Positions 58,343 to 60,625 of a stretch of DNA of 60,625 bases are shown piece by piece. Position 1 is the first letter of the stretch. Each line of letters starts with the position of its first letter. The translations under genes and the position numbers were made by a program. Origin of the DNA: JBFMFH01 sp040752275. GTDB taxonomy: Bacteria; Acidobacteriota; Vicinamibacteria; Vicinamibacterales; JAKQTR01. The notes below the pieces were generated by a model, which worked only from the letters and a program-made list of their open reading frames with translations, was not told where the DNA came from and did not search any database. The stretch covers positions 1-60,625 of the forward strand of contig JBFMFH010000011.1 of the NCBI GenBank assembly GCA_040752275.1, in the 5' to 3' direction.

Positions 58343-58673
58343 TCCTCCTGCCGCACACGTCGTCGTGGGGGCCCTGAGGCTCTACAAGCTGCTGATCTCG
58401 CCGTTGTTCGCGGGATCCTGCCGGTATCTCCCCTCGTGTTCCGACTATATGGCGGAGGCCGTCAGCCGGCACGGGGCCCTGGCCGGTGTCGTCCTGGGCC
58501 TCAAGCGCCTTGCCCGCTGCCACCCGTGGGGTGGGTCCGGGCTGGATCCGGTCCCGGACAAGCCGCGAGGGGCTGTGGGCGCGACTCCTGGACTGATGTC
58601 CTGCGCCGGAGCCGCAGACGACCCGGATCCCGGATCCCGAGTCCCGAGTCCCGGCATGTGTCACTGCCGCTGA
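58332..58673 (+). CDS. yidD: YidD, membrane protein insertion efficiency factor
   Basis: This 113-residue protein has the YidD core LRLYKLLISPLFAGSCRYLP, SCSDYMAEAVSRHGALAG and LKRLARCHPWGGSGLDPVP, with the conserved cysteines. GTG 58332 overlaps the end of rnpA. The family normally ends soon after DPVP. Here the frame continues about 35 residues (to PDPGSRVPSPGMCHCR), partly through a GGATCCC/GAGTCCC tandem repeat (58621-58655). It assists YidC. Confidence 0.9.
   Translation: MKSDPPAAHVVVGALRLYKLLISPLFAGSCRYLPSCSDYMAEAVSRHGALAGVVLGLKRLARCHPWGGSGLDPVPDKPRGAVGATPGLMSCAGAADDPDPGSRVPSPGMCHCR
58621..58655. repeat. GATCCCG/GAGTCCC short tandem repeat in the yidD tail
   Basis: Four to five heptamer units of the GAATCCC family lie in frame within the 3' end of yidD, just before yidC. 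Confidence 0.8.
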
Positions 58674-58674
58674 T

Positions 58675-60414
58675 ATGGAAAAACGCGTCCTCATCGCCGT
58701 CGTGCTCTCCTTTCTGGTGCTGTATCTGTACCAGTCGTTCCTGGCGCCTCCACCTCCCAAGCCGCAGCCGGCGCCCGCCCAGCGGCCCGAAGCCGGGGAC
58801 ACGAGCCGCGTGGCGGGGCGCGGGTCCTCCCGGCCGCCCTCCGCAGAGCAGGCCCAAGCGGCAGCGCCCGTGGGGCCATCCGAGCCCGGGCCAGCATCCC
58901 GGGTGGGGGAAGGCGCCGAGCGGGACATCGTCATCGAGAGCGCGACCGTTCGAGCCGTCTTCTCCAACCGGGGTGCCCACCTGAAGAGCTGGCGCCTGAA
59001 GACGTATCGCGACGACCAGGGCGAAGCGGTGGATCTGGTGCCTCAGAACCACGAGAGCGCGACGCGGCCGTTCATGGTCGAGACCGGCGACGGCGATCTC
59101 GATGCCCGCATGAACACGGCGCTGTTCAAGGCAGACCGCATGGGCGTGATCGGCGAGGAACCGGACGGCACGGTGACGCTCGGTTTCGAGTACGGCGACG
59201 AGGGAGGACTCTCCGTCCGGAAGACCTTCACCCTGACACCGGCGACCTACATGATGAACGTGAGCGCCGATGTGACCGTCAACGGGGAGCCGAGGAATGT
59301 CTCACTGGCCCTTGGGCCTGGTCCGGGCGACATCGAGAAGAGTTCGGGCACGAGCTACGCCCAGAAACCCCAAGGGACGCTGTTCCATGCCGGCGATGTC
59401 GTGCGCATCGACGCGAAGTCCGTCGTGACGCAGCCGGTCCGCGAGGGCGAGTTCCGGTGGGCTGGCGTCGACGATCAGTACTTCATGTCGTGCGCCCTGC
59501 TGGACGGAGACACGGCCCGCATCGAGTACGAAGCCGTGGCGGTGCCGGATGGCGCCGGCAAGACCCATAACTTCGTGAGCTACAGCGTCAATCCCACGGG
59601 CCAGGGGGCCAGCGTCCGGTTCTTCGTGGGGCCGAAGGACTTCGACCTGCTGCAGAGCATCGACCCGCAGCTCGTGAAATCGGTCAATTTCGGGATGTTC
59701 GCGTGGCTGGCCGTCCCGCTGCTGAAGGCGCTCAAGGGCATCAACGCGTACATCGGCAACTATGGCTGGTCGATCATCGTCCTCACGTTCCTGATCAACC
59801 TCGTCCTCTTCCCGCTGCGCCACAAGAGCTTCGTCTCGATGAAGAAGCTGCAGGCGCTGCAGCCCGAGATGAAAGCGATCCAGGACCGCTACGGGAAGCT
59901 CAAGGCCGCCGATCCTGCCCGCCAGAAGATGAACCAGGAGCTGATGGAGCTCTACAAGCAGCGCGGGGTCAACCCGGCCAGCGGCTGCGTGCCGATGCTG
60001 CTGACGATGCCGGTGCTGTTTGCCTTCTACTCGCTGCTCTCGGTGGCGATCGAGATCCGCGGCGCGCCGTTCGTCTTCTGGATCACCGACCTCTCGCGGC
60101 ATGACCCGTGGTATGTGACGCCGGTCATGATGGGGGCGACGATGGTGCTCCAGCAGCGCATGACGCCGTCGACCGCGGATCCGATGCAGCAGAAGATGAT
60201 GATGCTCATGCCGATCGTCTTCACCGGAATGTTCCTGTGGGCGCCGAGCGGCCTGGTCATTTACTGGTTCTTCAGCAACCTGTTTGCGATCGCGCAACAG
60301 TGGGGCACGAATCGCCTCACGGCCGCCGTTCCGGTGAAAGCCGTGCGGCCGCCGGCGGAGAGGCGGATCAAGGCAGCACAGAAGGCAGGAGACAGAAGAC
60401 AGGAGACAGAATAG
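58675..60414 (+). CDS. yidC: Membrane protein insertase YidC
   Basis: This 579-residue Oxa1/YidC insertase is of the Gram-negative type. An N-terminal anchor (MEKRVLIAVVLSFLVLYLYQ) and a Pro/Ala linker are followed by a large periplasmic beta domain (about 85-340). Five TM segments come next, with IGNYGWSIIVLTFLINLVLF, the conserved positively charged loop after it, NPASGCVPMLLTMPVLFAFY and LVIYWFFSNLFAIAQQW. The C-terminal end (KAGDRRQETE) is encoded by an AGACAGA-type tandem repeat. ATG 58675 lies 1 base after the yidD stop. Confidence 0.96.
   Translation: MEKRVLIAVVLSFLVLYLYQSFLAPPPPKPQPAPAQRPEAGDTSRVAGRGSSRPPSAEQAQAAAPVGPSEPGPASRVGEGAERDIVIESATVRAVFSNRGAHLKSWRLKTYRDDQGEAVDLVPQNHESATRPFMVETGDGDLDARMNTALFKADRMGVIGEEPDGTVTLGFEYGDEGGLSVRKTFTLTPATYMMNVSADVTVNGEPRNVSLALGPGPGDIEKSSGTSYAQKPQGTLFHAGDVVRIDAKSVVTQPVREGEFRWAGVDDQYFMSCALLDGDTARIEYEAVAVPDGAGKTHNFVSYSVNPTGQGASVRFFVGPKDFDLLQSIDPQLVKSVNFGMFAWLAVPLLKALKGINAYIGNYGWSIIVLTFLINLVLFPLRHKSFVSMKKLQALQPEMKAIQDRYGKLKAADPARQKMNQELMELYKQRGVNPASGCVPMLLTMPVLFAFYSLLSVAIEIRGAPFVFWITDLSRHDPWYVTPVMMGATMVLQQRMTPSTADPMQQKMMMLMPIVFTGMFLWAPSGLVIYWFFSNLFAIAQQWGTNRLTAAVPVKAVRPPAERRIKAAQKAGDRRQETE
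60383..60411. repeat. AGACAGA short tandem repeat in the yidC tail
   Basis: The units aggcagg, agacaga, agacagg, agacaga encode the last residues of YidC and run to its stop codon. Confidence 0.8.
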
Positions 60415-60415
60415 G

Positions 60416-60625
60416 GTGTGGCCCGAACGGCCGCCCACCGGTCTCGTCGCCCGTGAGGTGCCGATTGCTGAGGTGCTGATCGCTCAGCGCTCGTCTGTGG
60501 TCCTTCCCTCGCGGGTCCTGTCGCCGGACAGCCCACCGCTGCTCAGACCCACAAACATGACCACGGCTGAGGGTCTTCCGCCGCGGCGGGCGCCCGTCCG
60601 GCGCCACCCGCTCGGGATCACCGTC
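60416..60625 (+). CDS. Open frame running off the right edge
   Basis: The frame is open from GTG 60416 to the window end, with an internal ATG at 60557 (MTTAEGLPPRRAPVRRHPLG). No family is recognisable in what is visible and there is no strong ribosome-binding site at either start. Genes such as mnmE or jag often follow yidC, but neither signature is present yet. Confidence 0.3.
   Translation, partial: MWPERPPTGLVAREVPIAEVLIAQRSSVVLPSRVLSPDSPPLLRPTNMTTAEGLPPRRAPVRRHPLGITV

Overview
The window is GC-rich, densely coded chromosomal DNA from a Gram-negative (diderm) bacterium. LptD, LpxD, LpxB, heptosyltransferase-type GT9 enzymes and an MsbA-like exporter show an LPS outer membrane. The gene families (DUF885 peptidase, FmdB zinc ribbon, S23 four-helix-bundle protein, a TonB-receptor fragment of the carboxypeptidase-regulatory-domain type, TMTC-like TPR protein) and the many 7-9 base tandem repeats between genes suggest Acidobacteriota, perhaps class Vicinamibacteria. 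That placement is inference.

Layout. 1-145: start of a lysine/alanine-rich protein. 334-3044: two tandem phosphohexomutases (GlmM type), the first with a degraded active site. 3082-6152: a methyltransferase, FAD oxidoreductase and type III polyketide synthase operon, composed like the srsABC phenolic-lipid genes. 6163-12882: FGE-like protein, membrane protein, acyltransferase and lptD. 12955-16046: a toxin-antitoxin graveyard ending at tRNA-Ser(TGA), with AbrB/PIN, MntA/HepT and ParE-like pairs, a second broken MntA/HepT pair, and PAS-kinase and TonB-receptor fragments. 16481-20801: TMTC-like protein, serS and galU. 20828-40885: a large lipid A/core polysaccharide locus in three operons: minus 28193-20828, plus 28250-34559 and minus 40885-34804. 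It contains several damaged or remodelled genes: a frameshifted lpxB, an intact divergent lpxB-like gene, a truncated GT2, a GT2-GT9 fusion and a dehydrogenase without catalytic residues. 40989-48455: rsmI, a TPR protein, a stand-alone GlmU acetyltransferase domain, an S23 protein, glmS and a UvrD/PcrA helicase. 48529-60414: a lipoprotein and the classical origin neighbourhood gyrA-gyrB-dnaN-dnaA / rpmH-rnpA-yidD-yidC, with three DnaA boxes between dnaA and rpmH.

Themes. The amino-sugar genes glmM, glmU (C-domain) and glmS feed UDP-GlcNAc to the LPS genes. Repeats are the most distinctive feature. A composite multi-hairpin element occurs three times, and two copies supply the stop codon of the adjacent gene. 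A 19-base hairpin occurs three times with a compensatory base-pair change. Four families of short tandem repeats run into the 3' ends of genes and encode C-terminal tails. The glmS leader, including ribosome-binding region and start codon, is tandemly duplicated. The three antitoxin genes share -10-like hexamers exactly 6 bases before the start codon, suggesting leaderless transcripts.
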